Numbered from the stretch's first letter, positions 8,840-18,900 are shown. The stretch: 64,000 nucleotides of DNA from DASRFR01 sp035651455 (GCA_035651455.1 DASRFR010000047.1:1-64000), one strand, 5' to 3'. Program-made: numbers and translations. Notes: generated by a model from the letters alone, not told the origin.

Positions 8840-10093
8840 ATGCAACGTCGAGTCGTGGTCACAGGAATGGGTGCGGTAAGTCCCAACGGCATAGGCAAGG
8901 CTGCGTTCAGCGAGGCAGCTTTGGCGGGAAGCAGCGGAGTGCGCCGCATTTCGCGTTTCGATGCCAGCGGAATTTCGGTTCAAGTTGCGGGTGAAGTGCG
9001 GGACTTCGACGAGTTGGCCTGGGTAGAAAGGCGCGAGCGCAAGCACGTGTCGCGCGTCCTGCCGTTGGCCATCGCCGCAGCCAGCGAGGCGATTGCAGAC
9101 TCCGGCTTGGAGCCGCAGAAAATGAGAGTGGACTGCTTGCGGCGTTTCGGCGTGATCGTAGGTTCCGGCGGCGGCTCGCAGGAGTTCACAGAAGAGCAAT
9201 ACCGCCTCTTTTTTCGCCAGGAGTACCGGCACATGAGCCTGTTCTGCGTGCCCACCGGAGTCATGGGCACGCTCTCCAGCGACCTCAGTATTCGCTTCGG
9301 TCTGCGCGGGCCGAGTCATGTGATCAGTACCGGATGCACGTCGTCGACCGATGCGATTGGCTCGGCGTGGATGCAGATTCAAAGTGGCAGGGCCGACATG
9401 GTACTGACCGGCGGGGCCGACGCTCCCATTGCGCTGGGCATCGTGAAAGGTTTTATTCTGATGCGGATCCTGACGGAATCCTGGAACAGCGAGCCCACCC
9501 GGGCGTCGCGTCCTTTTTCCGCCGATCGCGACGGCTTCGTCCTCGCCGAGGGCGCCTGGATGTTTGTGCTGGAGGAATATGAACACGCGAAGGCGCGCGG
9601 AGCGAATGTTGTAGCGGAAGTTTGTGGCTACGGCTCCACCTGCGAGGCATTTCATCGCGTCCGGCTCAAGGAGTCGGGAGAAGAGCCGGCCCGCGCCATC
9701 GGCATGGCCATGCATAAAGCGGGCATCGGCCCGGGCGACGTGCAATACGTAAACTTGCATGGCACGTCAACGAAGTTGAATGACCGCATTGAGACCCAGG
9801 CATTGAAACTGGCGCTCGGCCGTCGGGCGGCAGAAATTCCGATGTCGTCGCTCAAGTCGCAGATCGGCCATCCGCAGGGCGCGTCCGGCGCCGCCGGAGT
9901 GGCGGCGACCCTGGTGGCCATGCAACGGGAAAAGCTTCCGCCGACCCTCAACCTGGAGAATGCGGATCCGGAATGCGACCTCGATTATGTGCCCGAGGCA
10001 GGCCGCAGCGCGTCCGTCGAGCACGCCATTTGTAACTGCATTGCGTTTGGATCCAAAAATTCCGCGCTCATACTGAGGCGAATCGCCGGGTAA
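8840..10093 (+). CDS. 3-oxoacyl-[ACP] synthase II (FabF-type)
   Basis: 417-residue cytosolic condensing enzyme that elongates acyl-ACP with malonyl-ACP. It starts MQRRVVVTGMG and carries the nucleophile Cys166 in STGCTSS and the two catalytic His in NLHGTST and QIGHPQGASG, plus the glycine-rich end FGSKNSALIL. An AGGGG site precedes the ATG. It stands alone, without fabD, fabG or acpP, so it may be a second KAS for a specialised product rather than the housekeeping copy. Length fits the family. Confidence 0.93.
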   Translation: MQRRVVVTGMGAVSPNGIGKAAFSEAALAGSSGVRRISRFDASGISVQVAGEVRDFDELAWVERRERKHVSRVLPLAIAAASEAIADSGLEPQKMRVDCLRRFGVIVGSGGGSQEFTEEQYRLFFRQEYRHMSLFCVPTGVMGTLSSDLSIRFGLRGPSHVISTGCTSSTDAIGSAWMQIQSGRADMVLTGGADAPIALGIVKGFILMRILTESWNSEPTRASRPFSADRDGFVLAEGAWMFVLEEYEHAKARGANVVAEVCGYGSTCEAFHRVRLKESGEEPARAIGMAMHKAGIGPGDVQYVNLHGTSTKLNDRIETQALKLALGRRAAEIPMSSLKSQIGHPQGASGAAGVAATLVAMQREKLPPTLNLENADPECDLDYVPEAGRSASVEHAICNCIAFGSKNSALILRRIAG

Positions 10094-10095
10094 GT

Positions 10096-10125
10096 ATGCT
10101 TCGCAACTGCCCGGTGCAGAAGCAT
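10096..10125. terminator. Possible bidirectional hairpin between convergent genes
   Basis: ATGCTTC (10096-10102) and GAAGCAT (10119-10125) form a perfect 7-bp inverted repeat, extended by GCA/TGC inside. It lies in the 37-base gap between the convergent fabF-like and hydrolase genes. There is no T-run, so intrinsic termination is uncertain. Confidence 0.4.
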
Positions 10126-10130
10126 CAAGG

Positions 10131-10901
10131 CTACACTTTGAGCAGGTGCCGCACCGTGCCTTCCACGCGGTCCCATGCGGAGGAGCGCGGATCGATCAGA
10201 TCGAAATGCCCGGCGGTGGCGACCTCGAGTAAATGCACGTCCTCGCCTTTCGCCTTTTTCTCTTGCACATAGCTGCGGCTGAAGAAAGAAGGCACTACAT
10301 CGTCCTTAAGACCGTGAATCAGCCACTGCGTGGCGCGGATACTCAGTTGCAAGGGATCCGCTTCGCGATAATGATCCGTCACTTCGGCAGGTTTGCCGCC
10401 CAGGAATTCGACCACCGCGTCATTGCTCAGGTGCTGTTCAAAGGCTTGTTTGAGATCGACCACCCCGGCGAGTGAGACCACGTTCATAATCGCCGGCTCA
10501 TGAGCCGCAAGACAGAGCGCCAGTTGTCCTCCCGCCGAGTGGCCCATTACGACCTGTCCGTTCAGGTCGAGGTTGTAACGCTTGGCAATCTGCGAGAGGT
10601 ACCGAAAGCCGCTGCGAATGTCCTGGAAAGTGCCGGGCCATCCTCCGCCGGGGTTCCCGACCCGGCGATACTCAAGATTCCAGCTTGCGATTCCGCTGGC
10701 GGTCAGCGCGGCGCAGAGATGTCCGGTGTGAGCGAGATCGTATTTCGCGCGCCAGAAACCGCCGTGGATATTCATCGCGACCGGGAACGGACCTTTCGTT
10801 TTGGGCAAGCGGAGTTCCCCAAACTGGTTGGGATCGGTGCCATAAGGCAGGCGCGCATCCGCGGGCGGCGGAGCAAGGCTGAGGATGTCGTCGGATGGCA
10901 T
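10131..10901 (-). CDS. Alpha/beta hydrolase (BD-FAE / kynurenine formamidase-like esterase)
   Basis: 256-residue hydrolase. HGGFW (residues 46-50) is the oxyanion-hole motif, GHSAGG with Ser122 is the nucleophile elbow, and the C-terminal LKDDVVP Asp and AGHFD His complete the triad. No signal peptide, so it is probably cytosolic. The fold is shared by carboxylesterases and kynurenine formamidases; neighbours do not indicate the substrate. Convergent with the fabF-like gene and possibly co-transcribed with the PilZ gene 22 bases upstream. Confidence 0.88.
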   Translation of the reverse strand: MPSDDILSLAPPPADARLPYGTDPNQFGELRLPKTKGPFPVAMNIHGGFWRAKYDLAHTGHLCAALTASGIASWNLEYRRVGNPGGGWPGTFQDIRSGFRYLSQIAKRYNLDLNGQVVMGHSAGGQLALCLAAHEPAIMNVVSLAGVVDLKQAFEQHLSNDAVVEFLGGKPAEVTDHYREADPLQLSIRATQWLIHGLKDDVVPSFFSRSYVQEKKAKGEDVHLLEVATAGHFDLIDPRSSAWDRVEGTVRHLLKV

Positions 10902-10923
10902 GACAGACTAGTCTAGCGGTAAT

Positions 10924-11607
10924 TCAGGAAGGGTTCTTCGATTCGGCAAAACCGGGACTTCGCGGATCGAGCTTATCGAGATGGTCCTGAATACGGTGCC
11001 GTGTCTCTTCCGGAAGGCTGATGTATTCGATGCCCATGCCAACTCCCGGATCGCTGGTACGAACCACTGCCGTAGTGGTCACCTTCTCGTCATCCAGCCA
11101 CAGGTCGACTTTGAGAGTAGTGCCACGCGGTAAGGGAAGAATGGTTTCGATGTAGCACCCATTGCCGCTTACATCCGTCGAATTGACCCGCATGGGGGTG
11201 TTCACCCGTTCGTCCCTCAGTTCCAGGGGAAATGAAATTTTGTGGCGGTAATAGCGCCTGCGGTTCTGAGGGTTGTCGGCTTTGTTGGGAGTCGCGGTGG
11301 AGACGGGAATCGCGGTTTTCCAGGGGCATTCCTGGTCGCTCAAAAGCTGGACGCCCGCCTGTACCTTCTGCAATGCGCCCGCGTTTAGCACCCATAGGAT
11401 CTTGCATCGCACCTTGCGCTCGGCATATTGGACCCCGATCGTGTCGCCCACCTGAAGTTCGTGGTCCATGCCGGAGAGAACGGCGCTGTCGGCCGTGAAG
11501 TTGCCCGCCCGCGCGATCTGAAAAAAGGCATGGCCGTCCGCCGCCATGCCATACACGCGCACCTGGACGTCCGAAGCAGCTCCAGCCGCGGCCTGTTGTT
11601 CCGCCAT
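10924..11607 (-). CDS. PilZ-domain protein (cyclic-di-GMP effector)
   Basis: 227 residues, cytosolic. The C-terminal PilZ domain (about 115-215) has both cyclic-di-GMP motifs: RxxxR at R117-R121 (RRYYRH) and DxSxxG at D145-G150 (TDVSGNG). The N-terminal 100 residues look like a second, degenerate PilZ/YcgR-like barrel without the motifs. A GGGAGC site lies upstream of the ATG. No GGDEF or EAL gene is adjacent, so the process it controls is unknown. The 22-base gap to the hydrolase suggests an operon. Confidence 0.9.
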   Translation of the reverse strand: MAEQQAAAGAASDVQVRVYGMAADGHAFFQIARAGNFTADSAVLSGMDHELQVGDTIGVQYAERKVRCKILWVLNAGALQKVQAGVQLLSDQECPWKTAIPVSTATPNKADNPQNRRRYYRHKISFPLELRDERVNTPMRVNSTDVSGNGCYIETILPLPRGTTLKVDLWLDDEKVTTTAVVRTSDPGVGMGIEYISLPEETRHRIQDHLDKLDPRSPGFAESKNPS

Positions 11608-11735
11608 ACGGGGTTAGCTCCCAGATGAACTTAATTGCCCGAAGGAGCCCTGAAACATGCCTCATCATACAACTACTTCCCGAGACTGATGATTACGAAA
11701 GTATCTGATTGGTAATGAGTTGCGGCCCCACGCGA

Positions 11736-12623
11736 TCACGAAGCCTGCGCCAGCTCGCGAAAACTGACCAGCTGGATACCGGCCCGTGCGATGGCTGCCC
11801 TGCTTTCGGCCGAGGTAAGGACCTCGAGTTCGCGCTCGCGCGAGGCAAGGAGCCGGGTCCCGGCTGAGCTGAGGTCGGCGTCGTTATATCCGGGATGGCA
11901 GACGAATTCCCAGGTCCCTTCGGGAAGATTTTCCACGATGGCATTGAACAGTTGCTGGTCGAGGGTGCCCGTTGCCTCAATTCCAACGGTTCCCTCGGTA
12001 GTAACTAATCCGGCCTTTCGCACCTCGCGCATAAATGCGGGGTGAAATCTGCGCAGCAGTTTCACCTGCAGGTACCGTTTCCAGAGTTGCGGGCGCGAAA
12101 CAAGGATGGCGGGCGCGAGCACATGCACAGGAGCGAAAGGATTGCGGATGGCGTACACGCCGCAGGCTGTGGCCGCGCGCAGCAGCGGCGCCAGCACGGC
12201 AGGAAAAATGTGGGTGTGCTTGTGTGTGTCGATGTGGGTGACGGTTATGCCCGAATTTTGCAGCTGGCGAATCTGGGCGGTGGCTTCCTGCTCAAATTCT
12301 GTGGCATTGAATTGTCCGCGCAAGGCTTGGACTGCGAACCTGCCGAGCTTCGAATGGAAACGTGGCGCAGGTTGGGCACCGCCTTCGACCACCGTGGAAA
12401 TCTGTGAAGCGGGCAGCACAGGTGTGCCATTGACGAGCACCACATGACAGCCGGTTGCCAGGCCCGGCGCTGATCGTAAAAGCGTCAGTGCCTCAGGAAG
12501 AGCGTGGCCGCCCGCCATGAGGGTGGCGGAGGTCACGACTCCGTGCTGATGGGCCTGAATAATGGCGCGGTTCACGCCTGAGGTCAGGCCAAAATCGTCA
12601 CCATTAATCACCAGCCGGCGCAC
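11736..12623 (-). CDS. YdjC/ChbG-family deacetylase, HpnK-like
   Basis: 295-residue polysaccharide-deacetylase-type metal enzyme. INGDDFG (residues 6-12) carries the metal-binding Asp pair and THIDTHKHTH the metal His residues; HPGYND is near the C-terminus. The GLATGCHVVLVNGTPVLP stretch and overall length resemble HpnK, which deacetylates an N-acetylglucosaminyl hopanoid intermediate. ChbG-type chitooligosaccharide deacetylase is the alternative. Start is GTG. hpnJ lies about 13 kb away at 25414, which supports a hopanoid role, but no hpnI was found. Confidence 0.82.
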   Translation of the reverse strand: MRRLVINGDDFGLTSGVNRAIIQAHQHGVVTSATLMAGGHALPEALTLLRSAPGLATGCHVVLVNGTPVLPASQISTVVEGGAQPAPRFHSKLGRFAVQALRGQFNATEFEQEATAQIRQLQNSGITVTHIDTHKHTHIFPAVLAPLLRAATACGVYAIRNPFAPVHVLAPAILVSRPQLWKRYLQVKLLRRFHPAFMREVRKAGLVTTEGTVGIEATGTLDQQLFNAIVENLPEGTWEFVCHPGYNDADLSSAGTRLLASRERELEVLTSAESRAAIARAGIQLVSFRELAQAS

Positions 12624-12949
12624 GGCCTGAGTGTAGCAGCTTGCGCGAAGGCCTCACTTGCCCGCGTTGCCTGGACTGAAGGCGCCGCAAAGTTTGCATT
12701 TAATGTCAGGTTCTGGCCTGCACGCTCGTGTGATTGCAATTCGGGGTACGAGAGAAGAGAGATGGAGGCGATAAACGTTGGGTCAGACGGTATGGGGGAA
12801 GCTACGCCGCTTTCGTGTGCTCACGAGCAGCGTCAGTAAACCGACAAGCCGGAAGTCCGCGCGGGTTCACAAGGCCTTCCGCTGATCTCGCCTTTATCGA
12901 TGTCGCACTTTGCAACGGATGTCTCGGCGGCACTGCTAAAATTTGAGAC
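12624..12949. other. Intergenic region, nothing recognised
   Basis: About 325 bases between the divergent HpnK-like gene and the split VWFA gene. One short ORF (12734-12946) has no family-like features or ribosome-binding site. Confidence 0.4.
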
Positions 12950-13336
12950 ATGCTCGACTGCGCTCTCACGTCTGGTGCATGTTCGCTCGGTAGCGCGCTT
13001 CCAAACAGTTTTTACTGCAACCTGTGGAAGTTGGTGATCCGAGTCTCAGTCCTTCTGGTGCTGCTTGCTTCAGCTGGGGGGCAGGCATTGCTTACGGCGA
13101 AAGTCTTACTACCCTTCATTGCGGTTGACCGGCATGGGCAGCCTATTACCGACTTGAAACCAGAATCTTTGATGGTCGCAGACGAGAAAGCTCGGATTAC
13201 GTCAGGTGTCAAATTGATACCGGGAAGTAGTTTGCCACTGCGGCTGGGGGTTCTCTTCGATACAAGCAATTCCCAAAGAAACAATGCTCTGTACGAGGCT
13301 GGTGTTTCGAGCGTAAAGACTTTGTTAAGCAAGTGA
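12950..13336 (+). pseudogene. VWFA-related exported protein, N-terminal fragment
   Basis: 128-residue N-terminal part of a VWFA-related protein of the acidobacterial type. A hydrophobic segment (about 28-45) acts as signal or anchor, followed by the typical 'VDRHGQPITDLKPESLMVADE' region (partial). The MIDAS start DxSxS is visible in FDTSNSQ. It ends LLSK-stop exactly where family members continue with a 'VLR..D..F' stretch, and that continuation is found in the -1 frame (next entry). It is therefore broken by a one-base frameshift, or translated in two pieces through the TGATG stop/start overlap. Start codon uncertain. Confidence 0.7.
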
Positions 13337-13905
13337 TGCGTCACGACCAGGACCGAGTTTTCTTCGAGTTCTTCTCAACAATGATAGAAGCCACGCCGCT
13401 GCTCAGCCGGGAACGGCTTTCGGGAGTGTCTTTTCCCAATCAAGTAGGTGGCGGCACCGCATTGTATAACGCGATTGCAGTCGCATGTACCGACAGGATG
13501 GGCAGCCCAGACTGGCGCACGCCGGCGCGACGAGTCATAGTTTTAGTGAGCGACGGTGACGACAATCTGAGTTCCATTACCCGTGCCAAAGCAGAGGCTC
13601 TTCTAGTGAGTTCAGGTGTTGTGGTTTTTACAATCGCTACAAACAACACGGGAAGAGAATCGAAGGGTGAGTCTGTCCTTGAGAAATTCTCCGACTCAAG
13701 TGGTGGGATCTTCTACTCTCGTTTCCATCAGAGAGACATGCCCAAAGTGTTCGATCAGATTCGCGAACAGATCGAGTCTATGTACTACCTCAGCTATACG
13801 CCTCCGGTGACGCAGCGTGGCGGCGTACATAAGGTTGAGGTGCAGCCGGTTAAAGGAATCAAAGCGCAGTTCCGAATGCCTCGGTACTACGCTTCGAACC
13901 CTTAG
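13336..13905 (+). pseudogene. VWFA-related exported protein, C-terminal fragment
   Basis: 189-residue C-terminal part beginning MRHDQDRVFFEFFS. It holds the remaining MIDAS elements (GGGTAL and LVSDGDDN) and the family ending ESMYYLSYTPP...YYASNP. The ATG overlaps the stop of the N-terminal fragment as TGATG, so coupled reinitiation is possible, but this half would lack both the signal peptide and the DxSxS strand. No slippery heptamer is seen at the junction, which argues against programmed frameshifting. Mutation or a sequence error is the simplest reading. Confidence 0.7.
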
Positions 13906-14077
13906 CTGAAAAGGAGCGCCTATCCCGTAGTTGGGGAAAATCGCACATCACTAACCCACCCTAACTGCGAAAACATGCCCTAGTCGAAGCAATCCCCTCG
14001 CTCGCCGTCTGTGCACGATGACTCGGGCCGCTAGTACCGAATCTCCCCACCCTGCTAGAATCGCAAGCGGGCCCGAT

Positions 14078-14154
14078 GGGCGGTTAGCTCAGTTGGTTAG
14101 AGCGCCTGCCTTACAAGCAGGAGGTCGCGTGTTCGAGTCACGCACTGCCCACCA
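14078..14154 (+). tRNA. tRNA-Val (anticodon TAC)
   Basis: 77 nt with encoded CCA. Acceptor arms GGGCGGT/ACTGCCC pair with one G-T; D-arm GCTC/GAGC, anticodon stem CCTGC/GCAGG with loop CTTACAA, and T-loop TTCGAGT are present. Anticodon TAC reads GTA. Confidence 0.97.
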
Positions 14155-14325
14155 GAATTTCCTTTCGCTGCCTCAACCCGTCCCCCAAGGCGTCATCGAA
14201 TCCCGGCGAGCCTGTCGTGCGCAACTTCGCCGTTTAATTCTGACGCGATTGCTAAACACAACTTGGCGAAGCTGCGGAGCTAGGCGCAGACAGCACCAGG
14301 CTTTCAGAAAGTCAGGGCTCAAGTC

Positions 14326-14550
14326 TCACGGCTTCCCACCGTTGGAAGCTTCGAGCTTTTGAATTCTCGCGCGGATGTCTTGTATGAGGGCAGCGACTTC
14401 GGGGTCTTTAAGGTCTGTCAGGTGAACCGTCTCTAGACTGTGCAGACTTGCTCGCAGCGATTGCAAAAGAGAGTCTTGGGTGAAGGGCGGGCCGCGATCA
14501 AGATAGGGTCCCATGACCTTAGCTTCATGCCCACCCGGGATTCCCGCCAT
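14326..14550 (-). CDS. Small hypothetical protein
   Basis: 74 residues, polar and mostly helical (SLETVHLTDLKDPEVAALIQDIRARIQKLE is its main stretch, cited in part). No signal peptide or known domain. It follows the manganese catalase gene on the same strand after a 186-base gap. A later Met at residue 13 is an alternative start. Coding is supported only by its composition. Confidence 0.45.
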   Translation of the reverse strand: MAGIPGGHEAKVMGPYLDRGPPFTQDSLLQSLRASLHSLETVHLTDLKDPEVAALIQDIRARIQKLEASNGGKP

Positions 14551-14736
14551 ACAGGATTTCCTGTAGTGATACGACCAAGAGGCTGTATGGCGTTAAATAA
14601 CGCTTGTAATTCTGAAAAAGGCTTGTTCTGACTTGCGCAGTGGAGTGGCGTTGCACCAAGAACACGCGGGCGTGGCCGCCAGCGTCAGTCGCCAGCAATA
14701 CGAGATGCCGGCGACTGACTCTGACGCGAGCAGCGG

Positions 14737-15732
14737 TTAGCTGGCTTTCTTGAATTTCGGGCTCTCCAGCGTGGTCTGTGGATAGGCGGACCACTGGTTT
14801 TCCCCCTCGGGAACAGCCTGGCTCAGCTCTTGCTTTCGCATATCGCTGAGCTTCTTGTTCATGGTCTCGATATTCTCCGTCGAGCGCCCACTCTTCGGCA
14901 GGTTGGTCAACCCGTTGCTCTGGCGAACGGTCTCAATGGGATCTTGCACGTACTCCCATTGCCCGCCATCAGCCCAGGGGCCCTGGCCCTGGTTCCAGGG
15001 ACCACGCGCGGCAGCTCCGTTCGACATGTTCACGTAAACATGCAGATAACGCGGATCGCCCTGGAGAACTCCCGGAGGAAAGTTCGGCTGCACTGTTTCC
15101 AACGCGGCAGAGAATACCTGCATGTGAGTGATTTCCCGCGTCATCAGGAACGAGAGGCTTTCTTTCACCAGTGGGTCGTCCGTGAACTGCATCAGGTATT
15201 CGTACACCACCTTGGCTCGAGATTCGGCTCCTATGTTCGAACGTAGATCGACGGAGAGATCGCCGTTTGCATTCACGTAATAGCCATTCCATGGGACGCC
15301 GGCAGAGTTGGTGACCTGTGGACCGGGTGCCTCGGTCAAAAACAACGGGTTGACCATGGCCTCGTGTATGAAGCCCTCCTTCCCTGCCTTTCCTCCGGTG
15401 ACCAACTTAGCAAGCCCAGAGGATTCGAAGCCTTTTTCCAGGTCCTTGGTGCCGGCGGCATCTTTCATCTGCGCCGGGACTGGACCCATGAGCATCTGGA
15501 TGGTCGCGCCCACGATTTCCAGGTGGCTGAATTCTTCGGTCGCGATATCCATCAACATGTCGTACTTATCCGGATACGGCTGGCGGCAGGAAAATGCCTG
15601 CACGAAATACTGCATCGCAGCTTTCAACTCACCATTCGCGCCGCCGAACTGCTCCAGCAACAAGCCGGCGAACTTGGGGTCGGGTTGCGAAACACGGGCA
15701 TTGAATTGCAGCTCCTTCACGTGATGGAACAT
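14737..15732 (-). CDS. Manganese catalase
   Basis: 331-residue non-haem catalase that disproportionates hydrogen peroxide at a di-manganese centre in a four-helix bundle. Ligand regions are visible: GANGELKAAMQYF (first Glu), IATEEFSHLEIVG (Glu and His), and in the second half GAESRAKVVYEYL and TREITHMQVF. The C-terminal tail is the usual lysine-rich extension. AGGAGT lies seven bases before the ATG. A tandem 13-bp repeat lies just upstream of the ribosome-binding site. Cytosolic stress defence; no regulator gene adjoins. Confidence 0.95.
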   Translation of the reverse strand: MFHHVKELQFNARVSQPDPKFAGLLLEQFGGANGELKAAMQYFVQAFSCRQPYPDKYDMLMDIATEEFSHLEIVGATIQMLMGPVPAQMKDAAGTKDLEKGFESSGLAKLVTGGKAGKEGFIHEAMVNPLFLTEAPGPQVTNSAGVPWNGYYVNANGDLSVDLRSNIGAESRAKVVYEYLMQFTDDPLVKESLSFLMTREITHMQVFSAALETVQPNFPPGVLQGDPRYLHVYVNMSNGAAARGPWNQGQGPWADGGQWEYVQDPIETVRQSNGLTNLPKSGRSTENIETMNKKLSDMRKQELSQAVPEGENQWSAYPQTTLESPKFKKAS

Positions 15733-15744
15733 TTTTTACTCCTT

Positions 15745-15770
15745 ATTGGCTAACGGTATTGGCTAACGGT
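15745..15770 (-). repeat. Tandem 13-bp repeat in manganese catalase leader
   Basis: Two perfect adjoining copies of ATTGGCTAACGGT (plus-strand reading; 15745-15757 and 15758-15770) directly upstream of the AGGAG site of the catalase gene. A TATAAC -10-like box (minus strand) overlaps the distal copy's edge, placing the repeats in the 5' untranslated region or around the start of transcription. Confidence 0.75.
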
Positions 15771-15981
15771 TATAGGAATGCCGAATGGCAGGTTTGCGCG
15801 CGTCGCGTGAGCGGTGCTCGATCCAGGTCGTAAGGGCTAGGCGCGACGTTGAGGCCTTGGATGCGCTGTTGCAGGCGTCAGTTTGAAACGCGCTTGCGAT
15901 TCTTTCGCGGACTGTAGACTCTCGCCCGCATAGTGGAAGTGATCAGTCCTGATTCTTCGATTTCATCAACTCAGAACAGCG

Positions 15982-18900
15982 TCAGCGTTGCTCACTCCGC
16001 CGGTCGTGAATTGGATCGAGATTCTCGGATTCAGTGCTGTCGTTTGACTTGGGTTCGCGATTCGGCATGAGCGGCGCGAATTCCAGGCCTTGAAGCAGGC
16101 CCCACATCGCCTCGACTTCAAATAGCAGGCTCATGTTTCCTGCATACGCAGTGGTCTCGATCTCAACCGCATCGGTGATTCCGGCGGCTGAAGGTGTAAT
16201 CGCAGCGTAGCCATCCGCGTTCGTGGTCAATGCTTGCTGTGAGGAGGCCAGAATCACACGTTCAGGATAGTTCCCACTCTTGGACTCGCCAACAACTTCA
16301 ATCGGGGCGTCGGCATCCGGACGAAAAACTGTTTGCTGAAAAACAACATTGACTGCCTGCACCGGATTCGACGGGGTAGCGGAATCGGTGACCCGGACCG
16401 CGAGCGGCTGGAATGCCTGCCCCACCGGCACGATCTGCCCTCCGCCGGAAACTGCTTGCAGCCGCAAAGAAGATTGCGGTACGGCGGTCAAATAAAAGGT
16501 CTGGCAGGGGGAATTACTCGGCGCCACGCAGGCGCTTACCCACACATCGCCGGCAATGCTGCTTACCTGCAACGTGCTGGTAGCAAATCCGCTGGAATTG
16601 GTGACAGCCGTCGCTGGGTTCAATGATCCCGAGCCTTTCACTACCTGGAAGTTCACACTTCTACCGCTTAGCGGAGAGCCGCTGCCCAGGACACGGGCCG
16701 TAAGCGCGACAGCTGCACTGGTTCCGCTTGCCACGTAGCGGTATTGGGACACCAACGCAAGGTCGAGGGCTGATTCCGTGCCTAATACAGTCGCGGTAAC
16801 CGTCTTCATAATGCCCGGAGTATACGGAGCCAGGGTCGCCGTGATGGTAATAGTTCCGGGCGCATTCACCGTCGCGCGTGTTGAGACCTCACCCGCCGCA
16901 TCGCTGTACACGACGCACGCGGATGCGCCGCCACACGCCGACAGTGTTGCGCCGGAGCTGGCGCTTAATGCAATGGTTGCGCCATTCACCGGTTGTCCGG
17001 ACGCGGATGTCGTGCCCACGCGGATCGCATTAGTAGTCTCCGATCCCACCGGAGTCGCCGGATTCCAACCCTGCAGCAAGCGGAACGTATCGCTGGCCAC
17101 GGCGCCAAACGTCAGCGCATCAATCATGCTTGTGGATGCGCCTGTCTCCGGATCGCTGATGGTAAGAGTTTGTGTTCCGTCGATGACTCCTCCGGGAGCT
17201 GTAATTACAAGCTGGTTGGCTCCGGCGGCAAACACCGGCAAGCTTAATCCGGCTACAGCGGTCAGGTCTGGGCGAAATCCAATGCCCTTGATGACTATGG
17301 CGGCACCCGTTTGTGCACTGACGCGTTCGGGCGCGACGCTGTCCGCATATAAAACCTGCGCATGATATCGATAGTCGGGACGGCCGTCGCCGCGTTGATC
17401 AGTGATCCCGATGCGGAAGGTGGTGTTCTGCAGAAGCTTGGCATCGAGGCGCGATTCTGCGACCACGCTGGTGTTGAACGGCGACGACGTCTGCGCGCCG
17501 GCCAGCGTGCCGGGCGGATCGGACAAAGCCCACATGCCGATAATGGGTCTGATCTTGTTCAGCGTTGTTGCCGACGTTTCATCGAGTGCCGTCACCGTGA
17601 CGCTCATCGTGCGGTTCGCCCGGCCTGTCAATTGAAAGTAGTCCGTATTGCCATAGGTCTCCAAGCCGCCGAGCCAGTCGCCTGCGGGCGGCAACGGAGC
17701 CGGGACTGCGTAGCTGGAGGGTTCGCCCCAATCCAGGGTTTCGATCGCACTGCCGAGCATTGTCAAGTCCTGCTGAACCTCGCCCCCTCTGGTGACCGTT
17801 ACGATCACGGGTACAACGTTGCCTGAAGCCGTCACCTGCCACGGTCCATACGGACCCACGTCCTGCGACCATTGTGGATCGACGCTCTCAATGCTGAGCT
17901 GATACTGCGCAGTATCGCCTTGCGGCAATGGCAGTCCCGAGAGATCGAAGTAGCCCTTAAGTGAAGGATCGTCCGATCCGAAGCGATCGTATCTTTGGCC
18001 GAGCACGTCGACGTATCCGTTGACCGGATTGCCCGCATTTCCGCGATAGAGAAAGCCGGATACGGAGGTGACCACGTAGCGCGCGGACGGCATTCCCGTA
18101 CCCGTGTCGATCCAGCGCGCCACCACATTGACGCCCTGCATGGCTTGCGGCGAGTTCTTCGAGGGATCGGCGAACCGCAGGCTGCCGTATATGCGCGCGG
18201 TGGTTTCGTGGAAGAGCTGCTTGTTGGGATAGCGATCATGATTGTCGGTCGTAACCGGATAGAGACGCGACAACGCAGCCTGATCGTCGATCTTGGGCGC
18301 GCTCGGATCCGAACCGGGGTAGCAGAGCACAACCGGCACGCATCCCACGAAATCAGTAAAGTGCATAACCGGAAGCCCGAGAATGTCCTCCAGCGTGGGT
18401 ATCGGATTTCCGGTCACGGCATTCAAGTTGGCTTGTGACCAGTCCAGCCCCAGCACTTGGCCGAGCACCCGGACCAGGTGGTATTTCATGTCGGGATCGT
18501 CCGAACCCGGCATGCAGTTGCCGTTCATGACCACCAGCGCGTGCAGAATATATCCGCCTGTCGCAAAGCTGTCCGGGCCGCCGAAGACCGAATTGCTCGG
18601 GCAGAGCGATTTCTGGCTGGCCCCTGATCCCAGGAAAGCATCTGTGACCGCGCCGTCGTAGTCGTAAACAATGGCGACAGGCTTGTCACTAGCCGTCGAC
18701 TGGATGTCTGCTGGCATCGTGATGGTGTGGTCGGGATTGGCGTAAACATTTGTGCCGTTGACATCTTCGGAGAGTGCTCCCGCGCGCCGGGGCGAGATCG
18801 CTGCCGTCATGACCGACATCCATTGCGCGAACGCGGCGTTCACAAACGCATCCGCGTCGGCGTGCGGAGCATAGGGGCTGAGATCGCCCTGATCGGTGTA

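Noticed and set aside
8786..9760. Minus-strand ORF of 324 codons antisense to the fabF-like gene
   Set aside because: It only mirrors codon structure of the KAS gene; no homologue pattern is visible.
13320..13345. Programmed -1 frameshift in the VWFA gene
   Set aside because: There is no X-XXY-YYZ slippery heptamer and no evident downstream pseudoknot; mutation, error or reinitiation fit better.
14525..14794. Minus-strand ORF of 89 codons around the end of manganese catalase
   Set aside because: It overlaps the catalase 3' end in another frame and shows no protein-like pattern.
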